Assembly: GCF_003865095.1 (NCBI RefSeq) | Contig: NZ_BHYK01000023.1 | Span: 21,021-85,020, forward strand | DNA: 64,000 bases | DNA from: Clostridium tagluense | Lineage (GTDB): Bacteria > Bacillota > Clostridia > Clostridiales > Clostridiaceae | Reading direction: 5' to 3' | Shown: positions 9,911 to 18,464 of the stretch, piece after piece | Layout of the letters: every line of letters starts with the position of its first letter | Numbering within the stretch: position 1 is the stretch's first letter | The notes under the pieces: model-generated | Told to the model about the DNA's origin: nothing | Databases searched by the model: none | The model's input: only the letters and a program-made list of their open reading frames with translations | Program-made: the position numbers and the translations under genes

Positions 9911-11212
9911 TTAAATTTCATAAAATTCTTGGAAGGATTTTGTAACATAAGTATGGTCCATTACTCCGCCTAGTTCTCTTATGGAATGCATGGCTAGGGT
10001 CGGACTTCCCATATCCACTGAGCGTATATTTAAATGAGTTGAAGATATTGGCCCTATAGTTGAACCTCCACGGGCATCAGAACGATTAACAAATTTTTGT
10101 ACTGGTACTCCTGCTTTTTCGCAAATTAATTCATAAACAGCATCAGAGTTACTATCAGTGGTATAACTTTGACTAGCACTAATTTTTATAACAGGGCCTT
10201 TATTCATATAAAGCTTATTTGTTGGATCGTTCTTTTCAGGACTGTTAGGATGAACGGCATGTGCATTGTCTGCAGATATTATAAAAGATTTAGAAATAGC
10301 TCTTAAAAAATCCTCTCTATTTTTACCCTGGGATATTGTAATGCGTTCTAAAATATCAACTAACATATTAGAGTCCGCCCCCTGCTTAGTTGAGCTTCCT
10401 ACTTCTTCATTATCAAAGCAAACCATTACATTTGTTGCCTCTACAGCTTGCACTCTGGTCAATGCTCTTATTCCTGCATGCACCATAGCTAAATCATCTA
10501 ATCTTGAACTAGAAATAAATTCATTATTCAAACCTATAATTGATCCCTTTTCATATTCATAAAGAAATAAATCAAAATCTATAATTTGTTTAATGTCTAC
10601 AGATAGTTCACTTGCAATGGCACTTATAAGGTAATTCTTCTTTTCTAATTCGGTGCTCACCATTGATAACAGTGGCAGCGTATCCTTTTGTTTATTTAGT
10701 TCAATTCCAGTATTTATATCTCTATTCATATGAATAGCTAGATTAGGTATTATCATTATAGGCTTATTAATATTTACTAGCCTAGTCTCTGGGTATAAAA
10801 TATTATCACTTCTTAAAGTTACTCGTCCTGCTACGGCTAGTGGCCTATCCATCCAAGTATTGAGTATTGGTCCGCCATAAACCTCAGTATTTAATTTTAC
10901 ATATGTATTATCAACTACCATTTCTGGTGATGGCTTAATCCTAAAGCTAGGTGAATCTGTATGAGCTCCAATAATTTTAAATCCATTTTCTTCAATTTCT
11001 CCCTTTCCAACTACAAATGCAGTTAGTGCAGAGTCATTTTTCGTAACAAAATATTTTCCACCTTTTTCAAGGTTCCACTTTTCTTCTTGTTTAATTTCCA
11101 CAAAGCCTTCTTTAGACAAATCTTCCTTAACCTTTTCTACAGCATGAAAAGCTGTTGGACTATCATAAATATAATCAATAAGATTTTGGGCAAATTCTAA
11201 TTCACTATTCAT
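9911..11212 (-). CDS. apeB: M18 family aminopeptidase
   Basis: This 433-aa cytoplasmic zinc aminopeptidase releases N-terminal residues, acidic ones in the best-studied members. The co-catalytic zinc ligands are in family order: GAHTDSPS near residue 81, SSRLDDLAM near 237, CFDNEEVGSS near 268, ADNAHAVHP near 315, and a C-terminal SSTHLNIRS histidine. Length is typical of the clostridial and yeast family. It is a single gene, preceded by a good TATAAT (about 11270) and a small leader hairpin. The symbol apeB follows clostridial usage; the precise peptide preference cannot be read from sequence. Confidence 0.93.
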   Translation of the reverse strand: MNSELEFAQNLIDYIYDSPTAFHAVEKVKEDLSKEGFVEIKQEEKWNLEKGGKYFVTKNDSALTAFVVGKGEIEENGFKIIGAHTDSPSFRIKPSPEMVVDNTYVKLNTEVYGGPILNTWMDRPLAVAGRVTLRSDNILYPETRLVNINKPIMIIPNLAIHMNRDINTGIELNKQKDTLPLLSMVSTELEKKNYLISAIASELSVDIKQIIDFDLFLYEYEKGSIIGLNNEFISSSRLDDLAMVHAGIRALTRVQAVEATNVMVCFDNEEVGSSTKQGADSNMLVDILERITISQGKNREDFLRAISKSFIISADNAHAVHPNSPEKNDPTNKLYMNKGPVIKISASQSYTTDSNSDAVYELICEKAGVPVQKFVNRSDARGGSTIGPISSTHLNIRSVDMGSPTLAMHSIRELGGVMDHTYVTKSFQEFYEI

Positions 11213-11388
11213 ATATATCCCTCCAATGCATATTGTGGCACATAAGCACTTTGCTTATCCCCTTTCACTATTATAACAAAATTTTTGGTAATATTTCTAT
11301 AAATTCTAAATTAATGCTATAATTAATTATTAAATATATGTTTAAAAATTAATAGTTTAAATTATACTATATAATTAGAGGTGAAAAT

Positions 11389-12576
11389 ATGTTATCAAAA
11401 TTTTTAATTTCAAAATTCATAAAAAACCCTGAGGACACTACTAATAAAAAAGTAAGAGTTGCCTATGGTTACCTAGGCGGTTTAGTTGGAATTATAGTAA
11501 ACTTAATTCTTTTTATTACAAAACTAATAATAGGAATACTATTAAATAGTATAGCAGTTACTGCAGATGCATTTAATAACCTTTCAGATGTGGCTTCTTC
11601 CGTTATTACCATTTTAGGGTTTAAGCTAGCTAGTAAACCTGCCGATAAGGAGCATCCTTTTGGTCATGGAAGGCTTGAATATATTTCTGGTCTTATAGTT
11701 TCTTTCTTAGTAATACTAGTAGGTTTTGAGTTTATTAAAACATCCTATAGTAGAATAGTTAATCCCTCAAAAGTAATTTTTAATCTTATACCCTTTATAT
11801 TAATATTAGTGTCTATAATTTTCAAACTTTGGATTAGTGGATTTAATAAGACCCTAGGCAAGGCTATAAAATCTTCTGCATTAGAAGCTTCTTCCTTTGA
11901 TGCATTAAGTGATGTAGTTAGTTCAAGCTGTGTTGCACTATCACTGCTTCTTTCTATATGGATTGACATTCCTATAGATGGTTACATAGGAATGCTAGTA
12001 TCCTTTTTCATAATATATGCTGGCTTTTCACTTATAAAAGACACAATGAATCCCTTGCTTGGTGAGGCTCCTGACGTGAACCTTGTGAAAGGTATACAAT
12101 ATAAGCTACTATCCTATGACCATATTACTGGCGCCCACGATTTAGTTATCCATAACTATGGACCTAGTCGATGCATGGGTTCTATTCATGCAGAAGTTCC
12201 CTGTGATATTTCTATAGTTGAAATTCATGAGATTATAGACAAAGCTGAAAAAGAGATTTCAGAAGAATTTGACATACATTTAGTTATTCACATGGATCCT
12301 ATAAATACAGATGATGAAGAAGTTAATGATTGCCGAATAGAGCTTTTAAATGTATTAAAACATTTTCCTATAATAAAATCGATTCATGATTTTAGAATTG
12401 TAGGTAGTGGTGAGTATAAAAATTTAATCTTTGATGCTGTAATTGATTTTAACCCAAACTTTACAGCAGATGATGAATCCAAACTAGGAGATGCAATTAA
12501 TAGTGAACTTACAAAATGTTGCCCTCAATATAATGCCTTAATGACATTAGATAGAGATTATTTAGGGGTAGTATAG
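11389..12576 (+). CDS. Cation diffusion facilitator transporter
   Basis: This 395-aa inner-membrane protein exports divalent metal (zinc, iron, manganese or cobalt) in exchange for protons. It has six predicted membrane helices in the first 215 residues, including the family signature with the metal-site aspartates (AFNNLSDVASS) and HPFGHGRLEY after helix 2. A cytoplasmic ferredoxin-like dimerisation domain follows, with IHAEVP and DIHLVIHMDP. The C-terminal part is longer than in FieF, as in many clostridial members. The start is supported by an AGAGGTG site 6 bases upstream and an extended TGCTATAAT promoter. Metal specificity cannot be told. Confidence 0.93.
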   Translation: MLSKFLISKFIKNPEDTTNKKVRVAYGYLGGLVGIIVNLILFITKLIIGILLNSIAVTADAFNNLSDVASSVITILGFKLASKPADKEHPFGHGRLEYISGLIVSFLVILVGFEFIKTSYSRIVNPSKVIFNLIPFILILVSIIFKLWISGFNKTLGKAIKSSALEASSFDALSDVVSSSCVALSLLLSIWIDIPIDGYIGMLVSFFIIYAGFSLIKDTMNPLLGEAPDVNLVKGIQYKLLSYDHITGAHDLVIHNYGPSRCMGSIHAEVPCDISIVEIHEIIDKAEKEISEEFDIHLVIHMDPINTDDEEVNDCRIELLNVLKHFPIIKSIHDFRIVGSGEYKNLIFDAVIDFNPNFTADDESKLGDAINSELTKCCPQYNALMTLDRDYLGVV

Positions 12577-12665
12577 ATGAAAAAAAGAAAGTATAAGTAG
12601 AATTTTATTCTTCTTTGGAATTTTTATGTGCCCTTAAGGCATATCCCGATGGCTACTTAGACTAA

Positions 12666-12916
12666 ATAAGTATAAAATTTCGACTTCGTTCCTTGCAATA
12701 AGAAGCGAAAAAACATTGAAATTCCATTTAGAAATTCTTCTTTTGCAAATATAAAATTCTCGTGAGCCTGCCAGGACGGCAGGCTAGCGAACCTGAGCCA
12801 GGAAGGCGAATGTGAGCGTCAGAGAATTTTATATTTTCAAAAGTTTAGAATTTCTTAATGAAATTTCACGTTTCGAGCTCATATTGCAAGGCACGAAGTC
12901 GATTTTTTTCACTTAT
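12666..12916. repeat. 250-bp imperfect palindrome with GC-rich core
   Basis: Two arms of roughly 100 bases are inverted copies of each other. For example CGACTTCGTTCCTTGCAAT at about 12681 matches the complement of the segment at about 12884-12902 with one change, and AAATATAAAATTCTC matches inward. The centre (about 12770-12822) is markedly GC-rich and has its own hairpin, GCCTGCC paired with GGCAGGC. The outer arm reaches the stop codon of lysA. It fills the space between two convergent genes and could terminate both. Its size and base composition suggest an inserted palindromic element rather than a simple terminator. Confidence 0.8.
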
Positions 12917-14211
12917 AAGCACACTTCATTACTAATCATGTCCTTGTAAGTTTGTCTTTTGCATATAAGTCTATGCTTTCCTTCACTTACTAAAACTACC
13001 GCAGCCTTCCGTATTTTATTATAATTACTACTCATTGAATATCCATAAGCCCCCGTTGAAAGTACAGCCATAAGGTCTCCAGTATCAACCACTGGTAATC
13101 TTACACCTTCTAATAATATATCTCCACTTTCACAACACTTACCAGCTATTGTAACTACCTCCATGCAAGGTTCATTTATTCTATTGGCAAGTACACATTG
13201 ATACTCTGCATTGTATAATGCCGGCCTTATATTATCTGTCATGCCACCATCTACTGCCACATATTTTCTTACATTTGGTATATCCTTTATAGCACCTACA
13301 GTATATAAAGTAATTCCCGCATTAGCTACAATAGACCTCCCCGGCTCTATTACAAGCGTAGGTGATTTTATTCCATACTCCTTGCACTTAATTTTAGCTT
13401 CCTGGATTATTACTCTGCAGAAGTCCTCTATTTCCTTTGGCTCATCACCTTTGTTATAATAAACGCCAAAGCCTCCCCCTAGATCCAATTCTTCTATATC
13501 ATAACTAAATTTTTCTTTAATATCCTTAATGAAAGACAACATTATGCCCACAGCATCTCTGTAAGGTTGTAACTCGAAAATTTGAGACCCTATATGACAA
13601 TGTAATCCTACAAGCTTTATATTTGAAAGACCTAAAGCAATGTTTATAACTTCTTCTAGTTCATTATTTAATGTAGTAAATCCAAACTTTGAATCAATTT
13701 GCCCAGTTTTTATGTACTCATGAGTATGAGCTTCTATACCTGGAGTTACACGAAGAAGAACCCGTTGCATAATGCCTTTTTCCATTGCCTTTTTATGTAT
13801 AATCTCCATTTCATGAAGATTATCTACCACAAAAGTTCCTACCCCCAGTTCTATTGCCATTTCAATTTCATCCAATGTTTTATTATTACCATGAAAATAC
13901 ACCTTGCTTAATGGAAAATCAGCCTTATAGGCAGTATATAATTCTCCTCCTGAAACTACATCCAAATATAGTCCTTCACTTTTTACAATTTCGCACATAG
14001 CCATAGTTAAAAATGCTTTTCCCGCGTAAGCTACCTTATTCCCACCTTCCTGACCTTCAAAAGCTTTAGAGAACCTTCTACAATTACCGCGTATAAGCTG
14101 TTCATCCATTACATAAAGAGGGGTGCCGTATTCCTTAGCTAGAGCCTGCGCACTAACGCCTGCAATATTTAATTTATTATTTTCGTTCACTATATTACCA
14201 AAAAATCTCAC
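12913..14211 (-). CDS. lysA: Diaminopimelate decarboxylase
   Basis: This 432-aa PLP enzyme decarboxylates meso-diaminopimelate to L-lysine, the last step of lysine synthesis. Visible motifs are the PLP lysine in VAYAGKAFLT, HCHIGSQI, the phosphate-binding GGGFGVYY, EPGRSIVANAG and the CESGD active-site cysteine. The start is GTG with AAGGAGGG six bases before it. It lies 25 bases after lysC, so the pair is one operon under the lysine riboswitch. A large palindrome immediately follows its stop. Confidence 0.97.
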   Translation of the reverse strand: MRFFGNIVNENNKLNIAGVSAQALAKEYGTPLYVMDEQLIRGNCRRFSKAFEGQEGGNKVAYAGKAFLTMAMCEIVKSEGLYLDVVSGGELYTAYKADFPLSKVYFHGNNKTLDEIEMAIELGVGTFVVDNLHEMEIIHKKAMEKGIMQRVLLRVTPGIEAHTHEYIKTGQIDSKFGFTTLNNELEEVINIALGLSNIKLVGLHCHIGSQIFELQPYRDAVGIMLSFIKDIKEKFSYDIEELDLGGGFGVYYNKGDEPKEIEDFCRVIIQEAKIKCKEYGIKSPTLVIEPGRSIVANAGITLYTVGAIKDIPNVRKYVAVDGGMTDNIRPALYNAEYQCVLANRINEPCMEVVTIAGKCCESGDILLEGVRLPVVDTGDLMAVLSTGAYGYSMSSNYNKIRKAAVVLVSEGKHRLICKRQTYKDMISNEVCL

Positions 14212-14236
14212 ATAAATCCCTCCTTCTATAGCTTAT

Positions 14237-15436
14237 TTACATATTAAATTCCTTTGCAATAACTTGTATAGCCTTTAATTTATCTTCTGTTTTAATAGCG
14301 CAAGTAATTCTTATTTCTGAAGTAGTAATCATTTTAATCTCGATACTGTTTTTGCTAAAAACCCTAAACACTCTAGCTGCTACTCCTGAGGTTGTTTTCA
14401 TTCCAAGCCCCACCAGTGAAAATTTAGTTATGTCCGCGTCTACTATAACTTTATTATCTACTACCACGTTATCTATAATTTCTAAACTATCCTTTAAACT
14501 TTCTTTAGGAATTGTAAAGGATACATTTACGGTTCCATCTATAGGCGACGTTTGACTTATCATATCTATATTAATTCTTTTACTTCCTATAGCTTCAAAT
14601 ATAGTGGCCAATATATTCACGTCTTTAGGTATACGCTGGAGAGTTACTGCCACATCCTCATCACTAGTTGCTATTCCCGTTACTGGTTTACTTTCCATAT
14701 CCATATTTTTAACCTCCCTAATTACAGTTCCTTTAATATCACTATTACTGAGTCCTACATATATAGGGATACCATATTTTTGTGCAAGCTCTATAGATCT
14801 TGAATGCATTATTTGAGCTCCCAAACTGGCTAGCTCCAGCATCTCTTCATATTCTATCTCATCTAATTTCTTAGCCTCTCCATATGCTCTAGGATCTACA
14901 CTATATATTCCAGCCACATCCGTATATATTTCACAGCTACCGCAAAGTTTAACAGCCAAAGCTACGGCAGTGGTATCAGACCCACCTCTGCCTAAGGTGG
15001 TAATATCACCATCTTCATTTATTCCTTGGAAGCCAGCAACTATTACAATTTTGCCTTCTTTTAAGCTTTTTTTAATTTTCTTATCTTGTATATCCTTAAT
15101 TAATGCTTTACCATATTGTCCACTAGTTTGAATGCCAATTTGGTGTGCAGTATAGCTTATAGCATCGCATCCTAAAGCCTTAATTGCCATGGCCAGTAGT
15201 GCACTTGAAATTATTTCTCCTGTTGACAATATAGCGTCGAGTTCCCTCTTATCTGGCTGCTGCGTTATACCTTTTGATAGAGCTATTAAATCATCCGTAG
15301 TTTTCCCCATAGCAGATACAACTATAACTAAATCTGTGTTTTCATTTTTTCTTTTTACTATACTTTCTGCAATACCTTTAATTTTCTCTGTAGTGCCTAC
15401 AGAAGAACCTCCATATTTTTGAACAACTACTGCCAT
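14237..15436 (-). CDS. lysC: Aspartokinase
   Basis: This 399-aa enzyme phosphorylates L-aspartate and commits carbon to lysine, diaminopimelate, threonine and methionine. The N-terminal kinase domain shows VQKYGGSSVG at residues 5-14 and the GRGGSDTTA substrate loop; tandem ACT domains occupy the last 150 residues and bind the inhibiting amino acid. Length is that of the monofunctional Bacillus-type enzyme. It is the first gene of lysC-lysA. The leader holds a lysine riboswitch with an intrinsic terminator, so lysine itself shuts the operon off. Confidence 0.97.
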   Translation of the reverse strand: MAVVVQKYGGSSVGTTEKIKGIAESIVKRKNENTDLVIVVSAMGKTTDDLIALSKGITQQPDKRELDAILSTGEIISSALLAMAIKALGCDAISYTAHQIGIQTSGQYGKALIKDIQDKKIKKSLKEGKIVIVAGFQGINEDGDITTLGRGGSDTTAVALAVKLCGSCEIYTDVAGIYSVDPRAYGEAKKLDEIEYEEMLELASLGAQIMHSRSIELAQKYGIPIYVGLSNSDIKGTVIREVKNMDMESKPVTGIATSDEDVAVTLQRIPKDVNILATIFEAIGSKRINIDMISQTSPIDGTVNVSFTIPKESLKDSLEIIDNVVVDNKVIVDADITKFSLVGLGMKTTSGVAARVFRVFSKNSIEIKMITTSEIRITCAIKTEDKLKAIQVIAKEFNM

Positions 15437-15589
15437 AATTCAATCATTCCCCTTTATATCTAGTGTACTTGCTTGTGCACTAATTGATTTTACCTATTTT
15501 CTGAAATGTCGTTAAATTATCATCTGCGATGCTACAATCAACTACTAATATTTTTAGATTTACCTCCAGGAACGTCAAGCTATTGTTTC

Positions 15590-15836
15590 AAAAAAAATAA
15601 ATGCAGCAAAGGAACACCTTTGCTGCATAAAAATACATGTTTTTATACAAACTTCGTGTACCTTGTAGTTCTCCACTGAAAAATCAGTGACAGTCGTACA
15701 CATATTATATGTAAAACCAGAAAATATTTTCACAAAATATATCTTCTTCGGCTATAGCTCCTTTCCTTATTCATCCTCGCCTGTCAGCTCCGAACAAGTA
15801 CTTTTAGATATAGCACCTCTACCCTAGGTAGTTTAC
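15590..15836 (-). ncRNA. Lysine riboswitch (L box) with terminator
   Basis: Read on the minus strand, the leader of lysC has the conserved L-box landmarks in order: GGTAGAGGTGC, AGTA, the AAAGGAGC...GCCGAAG block, then CTGTCACTGA...TCAGTGGAGAACTAC. The closing helix pairs TACC...GTAG (15819-15830) with CTACAAGGTA (15659-15668). The expression platform is a 12-bp stem (15601-15628) followed by eight T residues. Lysine binding should favour this terminator upstream of lysC and lysA. Confidence 0.95.
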
Positions 15837-15853
15837 TTATTAAATTAGTTCTT

Positions 15854-15882
15854 AGTCTATCACAGTATGTTTATAAGCACAA
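15854..15882 (-). promoter_or_regulatory. Promoter of the lysC-lysA operon
   Basis: TTGTGC (15877-15882), a 17-base spacer and TAGACT (15854-15859) with an upstream TG lie just before the riboswitch, in the gap after the mccA stop. Confidence 0.5.
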
Positions 15883-15885
15883 GTA

Positions 15886-16797
15886 TTAATTATAAATGTT
15901 CTTGCTAAAATATCTATCTCCTCTATCGGGCAGTATCACAACGATATTCCCCTTTTCAATGGTTTTTCCAAGTTTTATTGCAGCTACTAATGCGGCCCCC
16001 GAAGAGCTACCTACAATAAGCCCTTCTTTTACTGCAATTAGGTTTAGCATGTTTAAAGCTTCATCATCAGAAACCTTTATAATGTCATCCACTAAACTCA
16101 TATCCATGGTTCCAGGCACAAAATTGTTTCCTATTCCTTCTATATCATAACAAAACTCTTCACCACCACCAAGAGTTGAACCATAAGGATCCACTAATAT
16201 ACCCTTTGTATTTTTATTCATTTCCTTTAAATATTTCATAACACCACTAAAGGTACCGCCACTTCCTGCTCCTGCCACAAAATAATCAATTTCACCTTCT
16301 AATGCATCATATATTTCTGGTCCTGTAGTTTCATAATGAGCCTTTGGGTTAGCATCATTTTCAAACTGCTGGAGTGAGATAGAATTAGGAATTTTATTAA
16401 GTAGTTCTTTTGCTTTGGCAATAGCCCCTAGCATTCCATCTTCTCTCCGTGTATTAATAATAGTTGCTCCTAATGCTCTCATCAATGTTTGCTTTTCTAC
16501 AGAAAACTTTTCTGGAACCACAAATATTACTTTATATTCTTTATTTAAGGCTGCAATCGCAACTCCTATGCCAGTATTTCCTGCAGTAGCTTCAACAATG
16601 GTATATCCAGCCTTTAAAATACCCTTGTCTTCTGCATCTTTTATCATGTAAACTCCAACTCTATCTTTAACACTACCACCGGGGTTCTCCCCCTCTAGTT
16701 TTGCGAAGATATTTACACCTTCTTTTACGCCCAAATTATTTAATTTAATAAGTGGTGTATTTCCTATAATATCTAATATGCTATTTATATATTTCAC
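15886..16797 (-). CDS. mccA: O-acetylserine-dependent cystathionine beta-synthase / cysteine synthase family
   Basis: This 303-aa fold-type II PLP enzyme has the PLP lysine in NPGGSVKDRVG, the serine/threonine loop EATAGNTGIGVA and the glycine-rich phosphate loop GAGSGGTFSG. Sequence alone fits both CysK and MccA; I prefer MccA because it follows a yrrT-like methyltransferase and luxS, the arrangement that turns homocysteine toward cysteine. I chose the GTG at 16797 because AGGGG lies 8 bases upstream and family members start near SILDIIGNTPL; an in-frame GTG at 16806 lies inside that site. It overlaps the 3' end of luxS slightly, which suggests translational coupling. The usual partner mccB is absent. 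Confidence 0.88.
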   Translation of the reverse strand: MKYINSILDIIGNTPLIKLNNLGVKEGVNIFAKLEGENPGGSVKDRVGVYMIKDAEDKGILKAGYTIVEATAGNTGIGVAIAALNKEYKVIFVVPEKFSVEKQTLMRALGATIINTRREDGMLGAIAKAKELLNKIPNSISLQQFENDANPKAHYETTGPEIYDALEGEIDYFVAGAGSGGTFSGVMKYLKEMNKNTKGILVDPYGSTLGGGEEFCYDIEGIGNNFVPGTMDMSLVDDIIKVSDDEALNMLNLIAVKEGLIVGSSSGAALVAAIKLGKTIEKGNIVVILPDRGDRYFSKNIYN

Positions 16798-17278
16798 TGC
16801 TAACACCCCTATTTAAAACTAATTTTGCATATTCTTTTGCACCTTCTAAGGAATGGTCTTTATAATTTCCACATTGAAATTTATTGGCTGCTGGTATCTC
16901 CTCTGACTCTATTACCTTTGTGAGTCCATAATTTAAAGTTTCTATAACCTTATCCACACTCACATCATTCCATGTAATCATATAAAACCCTGTTCTACAT
17001 CCCATGGGTGAAATGTCTATAATTCCCTCCATTACCTCTCTCATATATCCAGCAAGCAAATGCTCTAAGGTATGGATAGCTGCTATATCCATAAACTCAA
17101 CATTTGGTTGCATGAATCTTAAATCAAACTTTGTTACTATATCACCCTTCTGACCTACCTTTACTTCGCATCTTCTTACAAAAGGTGCCTTTACCTTTGT
17201 GTGATCTAATGAAAAACTTTCAACTTTAACCTTTTCCTTAGACATTTCTTCTTGCATTAATAATGAATTAAATTTCAT
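16781..17278 (-). CDS. luxS: S-ribosylhomocysteine lyase (autoinducer-2 synthase)
   Basis: This 165-aa iron/zinc enzyme cleaves S-ribosylhomocysteine to homocysteine and the AI-2 precursor DPD. The metal-binding HTLEH is at residues 69-73, with the third ligand cysteine in KFQCGNYKDHS near residue 136. Other signatures are LDHTKVKAP and GCRTGFYM. The N-terminus is about 10 residues longer than usual. The start at 17278 is nevertheless kept, because GGAGGG lies 7 bases upstream; an internal ATG at 17245 would give the usual length. It overlaps the preceding methyltransferase gene by 11 bases. No Pfs nucleosidase gene is in this operon. Confidence 0.96.
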   Translation of the reverse strand: MKFNSLLMQEEMSKEKVKVESFSLDHTKVKAPFVRRCEVKVGQKGDIVTKFDLRFMQPNVEFMDIAAIHTLEHLLAGYMREVMEGIIDISPMGCRTGFYMITWNDVSVDKVIETLNYGLTKVIESEEIPAANKFQCGNYKDHSLEGAKEYAKLVLNRGVSSEIYK

Positions 17279-17912
17279 AATTTAGCCCTCCTTTATTTGC
17301 TACTGCAATGAAAATCCCAGTTTCAGTAAATTCACCTTTGCTAGAATATCCTTTGCATTTTAAATTTGTATTTTCAATATTCACTATGTCAAACCCAACG
17401 CCAGTTAACCACTCTTTCAACTGCTGATTTGAAAACCCAAGCCATTCGTCAAACATCTCATCCTTTGCCCACTGACCATTGTGCTCTAGTACATCTGATA
17501 TTATTAAAGTCCCATCTTTTTTAATTATTCTATACATCTCTTCAATAGCTTTTTTAGCATCCTTCACATGATGAAGAGCCATATTAATAAATACCACATC
17601 TACAGATTCATCAAATAAAACCAAGTTGTCTATAGATGATTTTATTGGATATACATTGTTGAATTTTTTAGTTTCCATTAATTTTTTAGATTCTCTAAGC
17701 ATATTTACAGATTGATCTATAGAAAATACAATACTTGCCTCTAATGCCAGTGCCAAGGATAAAAATCCAGTACCGCATCCAAGGTCAGCCACTACTTTAT
17801 CTTTTATATTTACTTTAGATAATACCTCATACTTTAACCTTTCCTCAAAATACTCACTTCTTATTACGTTCCAACTTTTAGCTATCTTATTAAAATAATC
17901 TAACGAACCCAT
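17268..17912 (-). CDS. Class I SAM-dependent methyltransferase (YrrT/UbiG-like)
   Basis: This 214-aa protein has a Rossmann SAM-binding domain: motif I VADLGCGTGFLSLA near residues 40-53, an acidic strand end in FSIDQS, and VVFINMALHHV as motif IV. It heads the operon with luxS and mccA, the place held by yrrT in Bacillus and ubiG in C. acetobutylicum, both linked to methionine-to-cysteine conversion. The substrate is unknown. The leader carries a T-box, so expression should rise when a particular tRNA is uncharged. Confidence 0.9.
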   Translation of the reverse strand: MGSLDYFNKIAKSWNVIRSEYFEERLKYEVLSKVNIKDKVVADLGCGTGFLSLALALEASIVFSIDQSVNMLRESKKLMETKKFNNVYPIKSSIDNLVLFDESVDVVFINMALHHVKDAKKAIEEMYRIIKKDGTLIISDVLEHNGQWAKDEMFDEWLGFSNQQLKEWLTGVGFDIVNIENTNLKCKGYSSKGEFTETGIFIAVANKGGLNYEI

Positions 17913-18003
17913 AACATCGCCTCCATTTAATTTTTGCGTAACATATTTAAAAATAGTGTTGTGGCTAAGACCTTTTTCAAAAATACAGATATATTTTTGA
18001 CGT

Positions 18004-18279
18004 CAAAAAAGCCCGTCTCCTTTTATAGAGACGAAGCTATAAACTTCGCGGTCCCACCCTAATTAGATATAAAATCTCACTTAATTTCAAGCACAAAATG
18101 CTTTATCGCTTTAACGGGCGAACCCGTAGTCCCCTACTATAATTTCGGGTCCATACTCCAAAGGGCACTTCATATATTTTTCGGTAGAAGCTTCTCAGCA
18201 GTGCTTCCTCTCTGTACCCTTTGAACATATTACTTTCCTTTTTCATCGCATATATTAGTATTCATATAGGAATAGTTAT
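18004..18279 (-). ncRNA. T-box leader of the methyltransferase-luxS-mccA operon
   Basis: On the minus strand the landmarks occur in order: AGTAA (specifier-loop S-turn), a CAAAGGG/CCCTTTG helix, AGAGAG, CTGCTGAGAAG (distal loop), and the T-box core GGGTGGGACCGCG at 18048-18060. A terminator stem CGTCTC/GAGACG with six T residues ends it at 18004-18033. The specifier strand reads GGAGTATGGACC. ATG (Met, 18152-18154) fits the usual offset best, but TAT and TGG are possible. A cysteine codon is not in this place, unlike the C. acetobutylicum ubiG operon. Confidence 0.93.
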
Positions 18280-18285
18280 GTTTTT

Positions 18286-18313
18286 ATTATATGCCATATT
18301 TTATTTTTGTCAA
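18286..18313 (-). promoter_or_regulatory. Promoter of the T-box operon
   Basis: A perfect TTGACA (18308-18313) and a perfect TATAAT (18286-18291) are separated by 16 bases. The adjacent base 18314 is the first base of the 25-bp direct repeat that flanks the insertion sequence, so the element stopped exactly at the -35 box. Confidence 0.85.
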
Positions 18314-18338
18314 CCCTAGTTTTTAACTTATTTTCAAT
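18314..18338. repeat. Target-site duplication, left copy
   Basis: These 25 bases (CCCTAG...TTCAAT) are repeated exactly at 20236-20260 on the other side of the insertion sequence. Shared bases extend to 29 if the boundary letters are counted. Duplications of this length are known for IS1202-type elements. Confidence 0.85.
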
Positions 18339-18464
18339 TGTATGATTCGTTTATGATAATGTCTTACTATACCACATTTGATTATGTCCCAAATATGAAA
18401 ACATTGTATAATAAACCTCATAACTAGAAATGAGGTGCTGATAATAAGAAAGGTGAATTTAACT

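Noticed and set aside
11745..11969. Minus-strand frame of 74 codons inside the cation transporter gene.
   Set aside because: Opposite strand of a conserved membrane domain; no initiation signal.
15437..15590. GGAGG at about 15566 in the lysC leader as a sign of a leader peptide.
   Set aside because: No start codon at a suitable distance and no lysine-rich short frame; the riboswitch explains the control.
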